64,000 nt of DNA from positions 10,702,679 through 10,766,678 of the forward strand of contig CM030705.1 in assembly GCA_017979445.1 (NCBI GenBank), read 5' to 3'. Source of the stretch: Akebia trifoliata. Taxonomy: Eukaryota; Streptophyta; Magnoliopsida; Ranunculales; Lardizabalaceae. The position numbers and the translations under genes were made by a program. How positions within the stretch are numbered: position 1 is the stretch's first letter; each line of letters opens with the position of its first letter. Below the pieces are notes generated by a model. It saw only the letters and a list, made by a program, of their open reading frames with translations. It had not been told where the DNA came from and did not search any database. Shown here in pieces: positions 1-13,600 of this stretch.

Positions 1-1874
1 TAATCGAATTTGATTGATCAATTCTATAATTTCTTAACCTAAAACTGAACTACAACTTGTTTCAAATCGAATCAAACCAACACAAAGTTAATGGTTTAGT
101 TTGGTTCTCAATTTGATATAGGCCAAGTTGCACCCTTAATATAAATGTTCCAGGGTCAAAATCGGGAGATCCTTGGGCTCGGGAAACATGCAACACATGC
201 TCATGGCATACGTGATTCTAACAAGAAGAATCTCAAACCAAGTATGTGGGAAAGAGATTCTGAAAAATCCTAGGAATCACACAAAAGGTGGTGCCAACTA
301 ACCAAACCCAAATCCTATTAGGAATAGTATGGCTCCTAGAGATTGTTAACGTAATAGACAGACAAAGCGGCTAGAGATGACAACACCTTCATCCCCAATC
401 AACAATAAATGGAGGAGAAATGAAGGTCTAAGTAAATAATTTTCTTCCATTTAAACATACATTTCAGACTAAAAGTTGATTTGGGCATTGATGGAATTTT
501 AGAGGATTCAAAGACGAATTGCTGGATAGAAAAATCAGGGTTTTCTAAAGAATATGAAGGCGAAGTTGAAAAACAAAGTTAAGGATGATGGATCAAAGAC
601 GAGGTTGGATAGGTAAAACTAATTTTTTACTAGAAGTTGAAGATGAGGGCATTTAGGTCATTGCATAAAATTTTATAGAGGAGACAGTGATTAGGGTCAT
701 GTCATCAGTTTAAAAATACAAGAAGTTATCCCAAATATTCACCAAAACATGGAAGGGCATGACTAAATCACCTTAAATTATATAATAAATATGAAGTACT
801 GCCGTGTCTTATAATTCTAAACACGTGCCACAGCCCACTAACTTCTTACAACATTTTCTTTTCTATTACTGATGTTGAAACATTGACCAAAGAAGTTTTA
901 ATTTCTTTAAATCTTCAAAAGATGATTAGGCTTTTAATTTTTATTACTTTATGGAGTAGTGCATTTTTGAATGGCTGGGTCCTCTTGCCCCCACTTTCTT
1001 CCAATACCCACCTCAACTTTAAAATAACCATCTACATACACATATTTTCTGATGTCTTTAAAATAACTAATTACACACACCTGGTGGGTACAGAACAAAC
1101 ACCTAAACCCAATTTGTCATTCTCATCTCCAATGCTAATACAAGCTGAAGGGTTACACCTAAAATGAAATTTTCATTGTGTTTTAATCATTTATCATTGT
1201 ATGATTTAGGCACATAATTATATTTTTTTTCTTTGAAAAAACTCGAGGATTTCTTATTGCATGTGGTGTGTAAGACATGCCAATTAACTTCATTTGCTCT
1301 ATATAAACATAATTTTTATGTTTCTGTAAGTCGTATTGTTTTAAATTTTTAGGTTTGTTCAATAATCCCGTATCGAATTTTGTACAACGAATTCGATATG
1401 TACCTACCAAGAACCTAATAAAAATTTCGGTGTATAGGTACCGAACAAAAACTAAACACTTAAAATTCAAAAGTTTCTTTCCGATAACCTATACCAAAAA
1501 TCTAATGGCATACTTGATATGTACCTACCGAGTATGAGTTGTTTAATTCGGTCTTGTGGTACCAAACAAAGAGCAAACTTCTTTTTTAAAAAATTCTATA
1601 AAATTTTTCTTCACTTTGCATTTACTCATTGTTTAAAAGTAACGACAACAATTATACCATATAGTTACAAGTATACAGACATAACATAAATATGATGGCT
1701 CACAAGCCTCAAAAAATTGGCTTGCAGACCTCAAAACATTCATATCAAATTGGCTCGCAGGCCTCAAAGAATAACATATCTCAATGATTGTTGTTGTCGA
1801 GGATTATTAAACCTTCACGTAGTGCAACATCTAATCCAACCATTTTTCTAAATTGTTCCTATTTGAGAACATAC
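1..1874. other. Intergenic DNA, no gene recognised
   Basis: AT-rich sequence in which I see no convincing coding region on either strand. Short open frames here have no family resemblance and no consistent codon pattern. Around 1340-1570 there are repeated phrases of the type GGTACCGAACAAA and GTGGTACCAAAC, and a similar phrase recurs near 3340. These may be outer parts of the transposon remnant at 1875-2600, but no clear terminal inverted repeat could be drawn. Confidence 0.5.
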
Positions 1875-2600
1875 TCACCCATTTGAAGCCAATGGGTAAT
1901 GCTTAATTCTCCAAACCTCAGTAATAGGAGATATCAGACACGAAAGTTGAATAAAATGACCATCTAGGAATCCGACTGCAGTGATTTTTGGCACCTCAGT
2001 TGTTAGTGTTGTTGTTCGTAGCGGCAAAAATGTCAAGCATTGTTCCTTGATATGTAAAGTACAACAATGTGGTTGCGAGAACCAATGAGATGACCCATAT
2101 CTGGTATAGTCATCTAATATTGACCGATACAAAATATTGTCAACAAAATTTAGTGTTTTGTCCAGATTATCAACCCGTGGCTCACTCTCGAATATTTTAA
2201 CATAATGAGCCCGAAATAAGATCAACTCATCCCCCAAATCACATCTTACTTGACTCTAAGAATTGTCATCCATCATCCCCAAAAGTTCAGCAACCCCTCT
2301 AAAAGCACAATTTCCATCCCCAGTTATATCGTTTACATCTACAGTGTACTTGATACCTCAACTGAAAAATGCTAGATATATCTTTCACGATAAAATGACC
2401 TTATACAACAAAGTAGATGCTTCTTGACCGATAGCTTATTCGTACTACACCTAGAAGAAGGTGATGCTTCATTTTGAAAGAAGGAAACCTTTGGTGGATT
2501 TGATGCTTCACTTTCAACTGAACAAACCTTAAGTGGATTTATCATTGATATGTCACTACCCGACATATTATTTTTCTCCATCTTTGATTACTTGTTGTAA
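1875..2600 (-). pseudogene. OTU-type cysteine protease domain remnant (MULE-associated)
   Basis: Read on the minus strand, the stretch around 2340-2230 gives DVNDITGDGNCAFRGVAELL, the OTU-family catalytic block (Asp, then Cys in DGNCxFR). It continues after an in-frame stop (about 2258) into a frame with QCLTFLPLR and PKITAVGFLDGHFIQL, the C-terminal half of OTU domains carried by plant Mutator-like (MULE) transposons and FAR1-like relatives. The upstream part (2581-2372) is a low-identity N-terminal piece with serine- and lysine-rich sequence. There is a stop between the catalytic block and the C-terminal half, plus frame changes, so it is not functional. The family assignment is from motif recognition; whether it came from a transposon or a host OTU gene is inferred. 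Confidence 0.6.
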
Positions 2601-4250
2601 ATAGTCTTTCTTGTTGATGGGGTTTGAGGGTTTGACTTTGAACTAAGATTTATTTAGATGGTCATTTTTTTTTTTTCAATTTGAACCATTCGTTGTAAAT
2701 GGACTTTATTTTTGTAACATTGAATCAATCTCTCTCCTTGATTGGTTGGAGAATTTATTTTGGCTTAAGACTTGACATTGTCATTTCAAACAATAATTGT
2801 TTCTCGCTTGGTAATAGCTTTTTATCAAATGAATGCCCCTCATTATGCTCGGCAATATCATGATTGTGAGAACCACATATCACATTTATCTTCTACTAAT
2901 CATCTTCAGATAGTTTTAACCTCTCAAAGTAAAATGGTATCTGCACCTCTTGGTACCTAACCGCCCAACATATTTTTCATCACCATCCTTTTTCAATCCT
3001 CTGTAAGTGTCACCCCTCTCACAACCGAAAAAAATTCTGGGGCTTTAACCATTTTGATGATCAGAATCTTGCAACTATTAGGTTATTCCTACCAGTTTCT
3101 ATGACCCATCTACATATGTTATCTCAGCTATAAAAAATCTTATCCGATTCAAAATATCTCGTATGATCGATTACATTAGGTAACTACATTGAAGTTGTTG
3201 ATGAAGTTTAACAATTAATAAACAATAAACAATTAACGGAACTAAAAAAAAAAAAAGTTAAAGAATTAAAATAAAATAAAATTAGTTTTGTTCTATATGT
3301 ACATATCGAATCTGTTTCACAACAAGCAGTATTGTGGTACCAAACGAACTCTGACAAGATTTTAAAGTTTTGTATATAGTTTTATTCGGTACCCCTGCAC
3401 CGACCATTTCATGGAACACGCAATATGAGAAACCGAGTTTGAACCTAACGAATGGCATCAAAAAAATTAAAAAATCAATCCTTTTTTTTTTTTTTTTTTT
3501 TTTAACATTTGTTTCAAATTTTAATAATACTTGAAATTATAGAAATTCCATGTGATTTTGTTCCTTGGTCTGTCCGTATGAGATGACACTATCAAAAAAT
3601 TGTCAACAACAAAGATCAATCGTAAAAACCCTATAAAACTTACCTTCATTGTTTCAAATCTCTCAATGAACTCCAAAGACGTGAAAATACCCAAGTGTAA
3701 TGGCCGTTATACCTTTATCCACGCAAATTAATTTGTAATTTGATAGAAATTTATGGGTTTTAATCAGTGAGATAAAGGGTTGTTCCTAATCGGCGGAATT
3801 TTTTACACACACCCTTTTGGTTAGTGGAGGAGTGTACAACTAGCAAAAACTATCGCTTTTTTTTATTATTATAGCAAAAGTCACTTAAGTGGGTGAAAGG
3901 GACATTTCGGTGTGTGCAAATAAGACCAACTCTTTTACAATCGAATTTGTAAGATACAACGTTTGAAGAACCAGACTAACATTACTTGGATTTCAAATCC
4001 TACTAAGAGTCGTTGAGCCCACATGAATTGTCACATTGGCAAACGAACATCCCACAGCCTTCAAGATTTCTTCGAAAAACTAAGATTCGAATCATTTAAT
4101 ATTAAAATTCAACGGTTTCATTCCAATCTCTGCCAAACATTTTGAAACAGCACGAACCAAGGCCAGGCCTTCAGTCGATTCCCGCTCCCCATCTTCAAAA
4201 CACTTACTTCAGGGCAGCTTAAGAAATAAAAAACTTTGCAATTTCATTAT
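2601..4250. other. Intergenic DNA, no gene recognised
   Basis: Nothing coding could be supported. The stretch contains homopolymer runs (poly-A near 3243, poly-T at 3481-3503) and AT-rich sequence. It lies between the OTU remnant and the 3' end of the LMBR1-family gene. Confidence 0.5.
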
Positions 4251-4617
4251 CGTTTTTTTTTTTTAAATAATAATAGTACAATTCCAGAAAGGATTACATC
4301 ACTGGAAACAATTCATTTTCAGAAGATAAACTTTACATTCATTCAATTCAAGACAGAATGAAGGTTGAATAGCTGCTTCACTGGCACGTTTACAAAATGC
4401 CATTTTGCTTCCCATTCTCGTTGTCCTCGCTATTGTACTCTACAGCTACTCACAAATGTATTTAACCTCTACAGCTACAACAGATCCAATCAAGAAAGAA
4501 TTTGGTGAGTCGTAAGCATTCAACCCTTCTCTGGAGCCTGTACATTTCTTGTAGGGTTCAAGAATCCGAAGTTGACACATGTTGAATTAGTACACAACTA
4601 GGAGTAATTTTGTTTAA

Positions 4618-7600
4618 TCATCTGGGCAGCCCAGAACTTCTGATTTCGCGGTTGTCATCATCATCATCTTCATCGCTGTTATTCCTGTAGTCTACAGTAG
4701 GGCGTTGTTTTAGTCTCTGGAATATTTCATCGAGAGACTCAGATGAGGAGACCCGAGAGACGAGCTTTGTTTCCTCCACCTGACGTAAGGGAAGAAACTT
4801 CTTGGCCCCAATGTTGGCCTTGAAATTTTGGAAACCTGTCTTCATTGATGTCCAAGTAGAGACTAATCCCGAAGATGGCCCAGATGTTGCGTTACTAGTG
4901 CTGTGGTTCTGAGAGTCGCCTGCATTGAGCAAAGAGACTGTTGCAGAGGCTATATTCTTCTCTGTCGACTTGGTATTGGATGCTTGTCTACCTAGCTGTT
5001 CTCTTACGGCGGCATATTTTTTCCCAATTTCTTCTCTGTTTGTGCTGTACTTGCGTGTTTCTTCTCTTAGAGGTTTTGATTGATTACCCTTTTCAACCTC
5101 TCTGGCTATGCTGGTTGTTGCTTTCATTTCAACACCAGCCTTATCCTGATTCAACAGCAGAAAGATTGCACTAGTTATGAGGTTGTATAATGGCATAAAA
5201 AAATTTAAAAGAGAGAGAGAGAACATAAGTGGTAAAAAGATTGACGTAATGGTGCTTCCATGGAATTTCAGTAACAGTGCAAACGGAAGGTTATGTACCA
5301 TAGTACTGCTGCCAGACTCAACATCCATACCCATATTGTTGAAATTCCTTGCCAATGGAATAACATGTTCACCCACGTTACGCCCTTGTTCAAGCCAAGA
5401 TCGTTCTTCAAAAAAGGAAGCAATCCAATATAAAGAATTCAATGTTAATAATCTATGAGGATGCTGAAGATTGTAAATTTAAGCAAATTAATGGAATATG
5501 ATAGGTGTCTACCGAACCCTCCTTCCCAGCCCAAAAAAATTGTTAATTACTATTGGATAATATGTACTACGTACAAACTAGAAGATCAAGGTTATATTAC
5601 CTTTCTGCAGGATAATTATACCGGATGGGTTGAACCCATTCATATCGTCGGCTTCATTTTGGAACCTGAATCTTTTCCAGCTTCCGAAAAAATCAATTAC
5701 CCGGTCAAAGAAGTTGCTTGCCACCAACAGGGTGTAGATGACCATAATGAGTGGATATATATTATTAAACCCTTTTCCGAAGAAAGACAAAAAATCGTCG
5801 ATCTTTCCCATTCTCTGCCTCATCAAATCAGAGTTTTGTCACATTCCCAAGCAGAAGAATCTATCTTAGTCATATTGGAAAGAAACAAGGATGTCACAGC
5901 TAGTTATTTGTTACTGTCGCTAAAAACTTAAAAAGATACCACATACAACATAACAAAAGTGAAATTATGTCCAAGAGTAAGTTACTGCTAGGGAAATTAA
6001 AGCAAATAAATCACCATGAAGATAATAGGGGGTGGGAATAGAACATGTAAACGTACACATTCTTAACGGTCTTTCCATACCAAAATGTACCTAAAAAGGA
6101 GCGCGTAACAATTGATATTTCTATAAAACAGAAATGAAATTACACACATCTTGCATGCAGCTAAATTTTCACATCTTAGTCTATTGTATATCTATTGGTA
6201 TTAAAATTTGAAGAACTTCGTCGAATTCAAGAAATTATTGTCGATTCTTAACATGGCAAAGCAAGGTTTACCTTTAATAAGTCTTACAGTTATGACAGTA
6301 AATAAATTGATTAAAGGTGTTCAAAAGCTTTTCTATCCCCAAATTTTCGCATTTTTTTTTTCTTTTGAGAGGTTGTTTACTGAAAAACAATCAATTATCC
6401 AGTAATTAATAACTTGTAGAGATCAAAATCAAGATCAAATGCCCATTATATTGAGTATTTTGATGTTGTTCTTAGGTAAAAAATATTTTCCACTATAATT
6501 TTTTATATGTATAAGTGAAATTAGTACAACAAATATGTTAATGCAGTAGATGCAAAATGTTTTAACTATGATAGATCTATGAATCTGTGATATATTTACG
6601 CACTCAGGAAGAGAAAGTTTAGGCAAATTCCCCTTCTCCGTTCTATTACAACCAATTGGTTGATCCATGGTAGTCAATTCCCAAGTATTCTTGGCTGGGG
6701 AAGGCAAGACATTGAAGCTATCAAGGGCGGCTGTGGTGGGTCTAGCTGAGAGCTTGGTTCAGCTAGAATAACATTAGTATGGAAGATTTCAGTATACAAC
6801 TATCAATAAATACGGGAAACAGCCCAAGAGGCTGTATCAAAAAAGACAGCACCGAGCAAATAAATTTAGTACAATAAATATGTGAAATGTTTCGGTATGT
6901 TTTTGAACTGTTACAGTGCTTGTCATGTTAAGTTGATTGAAACATCATAAAACAGAATAAGATTTCGAACCATAGTTGAACCCAAAAAAGTTTCAACAAA
7001 AAATATCACACAAAAGCAAAAAATATCTTATAAAATTATTTCTGACCTTCTCTATGTTGCCAACAATACAGTAATACATTTTGATGATATATTTTTATAC
7101 GAAATTTTTTCCAAAAAAAAATGAGTTTGGAAAAAATTAATTAGGCGACCAGACATTGCCTTAAATAACATTATCTTAATTATTAATTGTAGCTTTTGCT
7201 TATTAGATTCTTATCCTTTCACATATTTGTGTACAGTGGGGCATGCTATTCATCTTGCACATTCTACTGCAAATGATGTTTTTGTGATGTAATGAGTTGT
7301 GTGGGTTGTCATCATGCTTGTTCTATCATTTCTTACAATATTGATGCATTTTCCCACGTTTGACACCGATTTTCTACACTTACCTGCAATTGCAAATTTT
7401 TAGAGAACTTATCACATGGAATTAAGATTCCTGTAATGAAATCCAATTAACTGAGCAAGGTTCAGTATCTTACTGATGCCTATAAGTCTACCTAAACACA
7501 ACTATCATAGCATCTGTGTTGACTAGGTCTGCACCCCATTCCTAAATCAACGTGTCTCTGATATACGAGTAGATGTTAATAACATCAAGTTTCAGCATTA

Positions 7601-10600
7601 TATTGAAATGTAATTTATTTATTTGTTTTAGTTTCTTCTAGGATGACATTCACAATAGAAAAATCTGTAAACAAAATAACATGATTTGACAGTAGACTCA
7701 CCTTTTCAAATATAGTTTTACCACTCCCAACAAGACGAATGAGATTCAGAAAGTTGTATGAAATGGGTGGTGCATATCGTGCAACCATCCTAGCAAGAAA
7801 TATTAGAATGATACTTAATTACCAAATTTTACTTGAACATAATATCTATAAGGAGAAGGCTTATGTCAGTGTCCAACAAGCAGAAGGAAGAAAAACTTAC
7901 GAGCATATCATAAGCAAGCTGACTGAGCTTGTTTGTCTTGGTGTTAGTGAATAAAACATTAGTCTTCCAATTTTGAACAAGGAATAATATGTGCACATGC
8001 ACATGTACATCAGAGGAACAAAAGCAACTACCTGTAAAATAAACGATACCGTGAGTTTACAGTTAATCAACAGAAAAGTTGGAAAAGGGTGTATGGTTAG
8101 AGCATAAGATGAACATAAACAAGAAATTGTCACTTAAAAAAGTAGGCAATATCACAAAACGAGAAAAATAGACCAGAGAAGAACACTCATAGGAGTATAA
8201 TTACAGGGACAATAGTTTTCAAACAAGAAAAGCACAACCCTCCTCACAAATCAGATAAGCAAATCCTAGTATGAATTCACATAAAGGCATCTTCTTGATT
8301 CTGCCAATATCAAAATCTCTCTCAGTATACCCCAGCTCTCATATGCCACTTTTTGACCACCAGCGACTTACTTTTAGTAAGACAAATAATGAAAAAAGGA
8401 TATCCTAGTTATACATTATTAATACTTACTGAGTTAATATTCATTCATTATTAATACTTGGTACCAGTGACTCGTGGGAAGTTCATATTTTATAACCCAT
8501 CCAACAAGGGAAAGGTAAAAAACAAAAAGATAAACAAACGGGTTCTTTCAAGAAGTTGATTCGATCGTCATGAATTTTCATACTTACTAGGTTAATTAAA
8601 GTGAATAATCTATTGTTACTCGGACAATGTTTCCAGTTTAGGAATTTGAATAGAACCGCACCATCTATCTACCCAAGGTAGTGGAAGAGTGAGAAAGAAC
8701 ATATACTTGTCTCACAGAAAGTACACTCCTAACTTTTAAGCCCCAAACCCTAATCAGTAGTCACTAGTAGCAATCCAAAAGAAAAAAAAAAATACTCACT
8801 ATTAGTTATGATTTTTCTTAATTGAACTTTGGAATCCTGATATGAGAATGGGTGTTATTCACTCCCAAAAGGCAAATGGAAAGATGTTTCCCTAATGCCG
8901 CACAATCCAAAAGACTACAATTCTACATGGATTTAAACTTACCTGCACAAGCATCTCTTGCTTTCCTACAGAATTTATGAGAACGGAGAAAAGGGATAAA
9001 TCAACACCACTTGGCAGTATAGTAGCCTCTGCTAAAAGAATTGCAGCGGACATGCAACCAAATACGATAGCCAGAAGTTTCTCAAGTTGCTTCCTGAGAA
9101 TACATCGCCAGACCAACTCTGCAAGACCCATCGATTATTTCAGAATTAAATTTTAGAAGCTACTCCTGAGTATATATTTAAATTATTGTTGATGGATATC
9201 CAAACAGGCCCTCAATGAAATATGAAATTCAACCATTTGAAGCTATTCATTGCTTCAAGCAGAAAAAATCTTAAGCACCAACAGTAATTTGGAATTTTGG
9301 ATGACATACGGAAAACATATGATAAAGTACCGAGAGAGCTAAGGTGATAAGTATTGTAAAAGAAATGAGCCCCCAACGGACACATTGACATAATTAACTA
9401 CATGTATGAGAGGGTTGTGACTAATGTAAAAGCAAACGGAGGGGACTCAAACGGGTTCCCAGTTACAACTGATTTACATCATGGATCGCCTTTGAGTTTG
9501 CATTTGTTCGTTCTAGTTATTGATAAAGTAATTGTTCATATCCAATAGCACGTACCGCAGTGCATGTTATTTGCGGATGATGTAGAATTAGTTGACAAAA
9601 CTAGAGAGGTGTAGAAGTCCAAGGGCTTTAAAATAAATAGAACCAGACTAAGTAAGAAAAGTATGAATTTAGCATTGGCACCTACGAGGAATGTTGGTCT
9701 AGAAATATATTAAAGAGACCATACTAGAATGAATGCATTCAAGAAAATTGTAGGAGTAGCTACAATAGGCAATAAACTAAGAAATAACCGACTCAGATGG
9801 TTTGGGCACATTCTACAAAGGCCGATTATAACCCCAATAAGAAGAAATATTCAAGTTGAAGGTCCTAAACAAACGAGAGGAAGATCCAAAAGAAAATGGA
9901 TGGAGATGATGAAAGTAAATATAAAAACATTTTTAATTGAAAAAAAAAAAAAAGGACGTGGCTTTAGATAGAGTGGAATGGAGGAACAAGATTCATTTAA
10001 TCAACCCCAGATCTTTGGGAAAAGGCTTTGATGGTGATATTGTCGCAAAGGAAATATATGCAAAATGATGTCCAAAAAATCACCTATTGTATCAAAAAGG
10101 GATCCTAGCGAGCCAGTCCGACCAGGTTTGAAGCTTGAAACATATTTCCTGCAAAAATAAGATTTTAAAAAATTTATATTCAATGATATATGAATGCCTA
10201 TAGTCAAGATAATAAAAACTCATTAAAGTTATTGAACAAGTCCAGTTAAATCCCGATGAAAACTAGTCGAGCATAATGATGACGTAGAAAAACCATTATT
10301 TTGTTATTAAATGAAATGAAAGCTATAATAATGTGAAGTACGTGTTTCAGGTACTACAGGTTGTAAATGATTTAAATAAATGAGTATATTCAGATGTCAA
10401 AATTTATGCACTCCACATTCAACAAAATAATCAAACACAGATTATATCTCTTAGCCATGAAATGAATGAGACTAATCAGAAAACAATATAGAAATAAATG
10501 TAAGTTCCAATACTACAATACGGTGTAGCATGCATTATGTTATTCAACTTAGTTAGACCAAAAAAAAAAGGTCAATTCTTAACATTAAGCCCAAGGTTCA

Positions 10601-13600
10601 ATGAAAACAAAATGACCTCAAGTCCTAAAAGTGATATGTGACACACTCCTTTGGGTCCACTGACCAAAATCCAATGGGTAGAAATAAAAAATATCAGGCT
10701 GACGAAAAGCCAAAAGTTCAAAGAACTAGTAGGCCTGATTGGATGTGGGATCTTGAATATTCAATTACCTATCATGACCATAGTGACAAAAATTGATGAT
10801 CTTTTGAAAAAGTCGTTTTAATTCGGAATTCTTTCAATTGTTGAATTAATTAATGAATCATTAGCAAAGTTTCAGAAAGTAAATTTTTTATATTATATTT
10901 AATATGAAATCTTTTTATAATATGGAACTTTGTGATTTTGTTTGATATTATATTTTGTGTAAATATGAATGATACATTTTTATATTTTCCGGGATTAATA
11001 ATATTTTTTTAGTTTTCCTGACTTGGTGGAACTTTGCTCCTTTTTTTTCCAATTTTTTCCCTTCCCGAATTATTCCCCAACCCACCTCAGTCACTATGGT
11101 CATGACATTATAACCTAACTTTGACACACCCACCCACCAACAAATTGATTTTAATATGCAGGATTATACAGGACAAAGTAGTATGATGAGGAAAGGCATC
11201 CAAGAGCATAATGAGAAGTAAAATATTAACACAAGGGTTAAGAGCAAACCATCCAGTTGCACTGCGACGCTCATAGTTTTTTATAGTATCTTCCAGCTCA
11301 AGGGCCTCCGTGACATAGCTCCTATACTCACTGCAAATAAGTAAAGATATTAATCCAATACAATGAACCGCCCGAATAAACACCAAGTCAGCAGCACATT
11401 TAGGTTATCTTTCATAATATAGTCATCTTTTAGGGCTTAGACCCATAGCTCAGTCAGTTTGACACATTGCAAAGCAACTTTGAGGTCATGGGTTGAACTG
11501 TTCAAGTTCAGCATACCCATAAAAAATTAACCATCTTGAGGGCAGGAAACCATTCACAGTAAGACAACTGAAATATTAATTCTGTGTCATAAATCAATAA
11601 ATAAATTAAATTTTCACCAAGAAATATATTAATAATTTGAGACAGCACCACCTATCTAAATTGAAACACACTACTTATATTCACCTCATAAACATTTTGA
11701 AAGGAAATAATAAAATTATGAGCAAATGTTTGTATAATTAATTAAAGAATGATGATTTTCTGACGCCCCCCTCTGACACACTCCCCCTGGCATGGCACTT
11801 GCCAGAACCATAGATTATTTTCTTCGGGATACACAACTGCACATATTTATGGGGATGTACTGTGTATTCCGAGTGGATAAAATCTATGGTTCTAGCCCAT
11901 GCCTCATCAGGGGGTGTGTGTCAGAGTGGGCATCAGAAAATCACGACCCTTAATTAAAATAAATAGCAAGCCAATTGAACATAGGTCTAATTGGTCACCA
12001 GTTGTTTAAGTTCCATTTTTCTACTGCAAAAATGGAATTTAAACAACTAGCTTCAGCAAATTTGAAAGTTGAAGATTGATTTTAATTGACCTTCAATCTG
12101 AGACAACCCAGCACATAAAATTTTGGGTGTCCATATTTTTTTTCACTGATTTGAAGATTTTAAATCTCTCTTTTTGGGGGGTTTTATAATTAATTATGGA
12201 TTTCTTTCTCAAAGCGTTAAAGCTAGCCAATTAGTAAATGGGATCTCAAGACGAGAGTTCGGTAAGAGTAAACAACATTTTCTAGTGTGAAGGAAGTGTT
12301 GACAAACTACAAAGAGATAGGATCGAGAGTCAATTGGGGGTTATGGCCCTCATCCACTGGAAAATCCATCTCAAGTCACCACAACTTTGCCAAGATCTTT
12401 CTATCATAGTGAGCTTGAAACAGAGTTTGCAAACTGAGCTGTTGTTGCTTCTCCATCTTCTTCGTCTTCTCATTATTACAACTTGGTTTGAAGGTTGTTA
12501 CCATTACTGATCAATTGTATGAATGAAAATCCAAAAAGAAGGAAGGAGGAAGGGGAGAAAATTATGAGAAGAGGACTGATTATTTTGAGGAAACCACGAG
12601 ATGGAGTGCTGTGAGAAGGAAAGAGATGGAGTCGAGCAGGAGTGAGAAACGAGAAGGGAGAATCTTCTATATTTTGAGTGATTCCTTTCTCCAGGTTTTT
12701 CTGTGTTTGTAAACCCCACCCATGACCTGCCTTTCTTTATTTACTATTTATCAATTGTGAAACAAACAACTTTTCGATGGAAACAAACACGACCATTGTG
12801 AATTTTGGGGGAGGGAGGGTGCTTGTTTGATGTCTTGTTGCACTTGAAATTTCTTTTGTAGGTTTCTCTTGTTAGTCTCTCCTCATTTGCGGAGGAATCT
12901 TGTGATTGACCATTTAGTCCTTTAATCAATTTGTATTACCAAACAAAAAGTCAAACTTAAAGGAATGGCAAAAACAAGCACCAATTAATCAGTTAGTGCA
13001 TACCTTTTGTAACGATAGTATTCCTCTCGCGCTATTCTCAGTTGACGTCTAAGAGTAGCCATTGATTTCTCGTCAGTGTCATAGTCCATATCATTTTCTC
13101 CCAATCTGCCACCTTGCGGTTTGAAGGATGGGTCTTCTATAAACTAAACAAAGGAAATTTAAGTTAAGAAAATAGAATAGAATGAATAGTAGCTTCCCAA
13201 ATTTATAATGCTGGGTGGTGTTGTGTCTGAAATCATACGGAAGAAGAAAAAGTACCAACTGACGCAACATGTTGTCAATAATATTCATGTAGGGTCTCAG
13301 AGGATCACGCCTGGACATCTGATTTGAAGTTGCTTGAGCGACCTAATGAAAAACACTAACTCAAATATGTGAGAAAATTAAAGAAATAATCCATGATTGA
13401 AATCAGTCAGATTATATGCAATGTGATTCATGCAAATGGAACCTCAATAGGATCCTAATCATGTTTAACAAATACAGAGCAAAACAAAGATGGTTGATGT
13501 CAATATGCCAAAGACCACCAAATCTCGTGCTCAACCTTGCCAAAACATTTCTCCCTCACAATGTTGTTAAATAACATATGCGAGTCTTTGCGACCAGCAT

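Noticed and set aside
883..1167. 94-codon open frame on the plus strand
   Set aside because: No family resemblance, AT-driven composition, and no neighbouring exons that would extend it.
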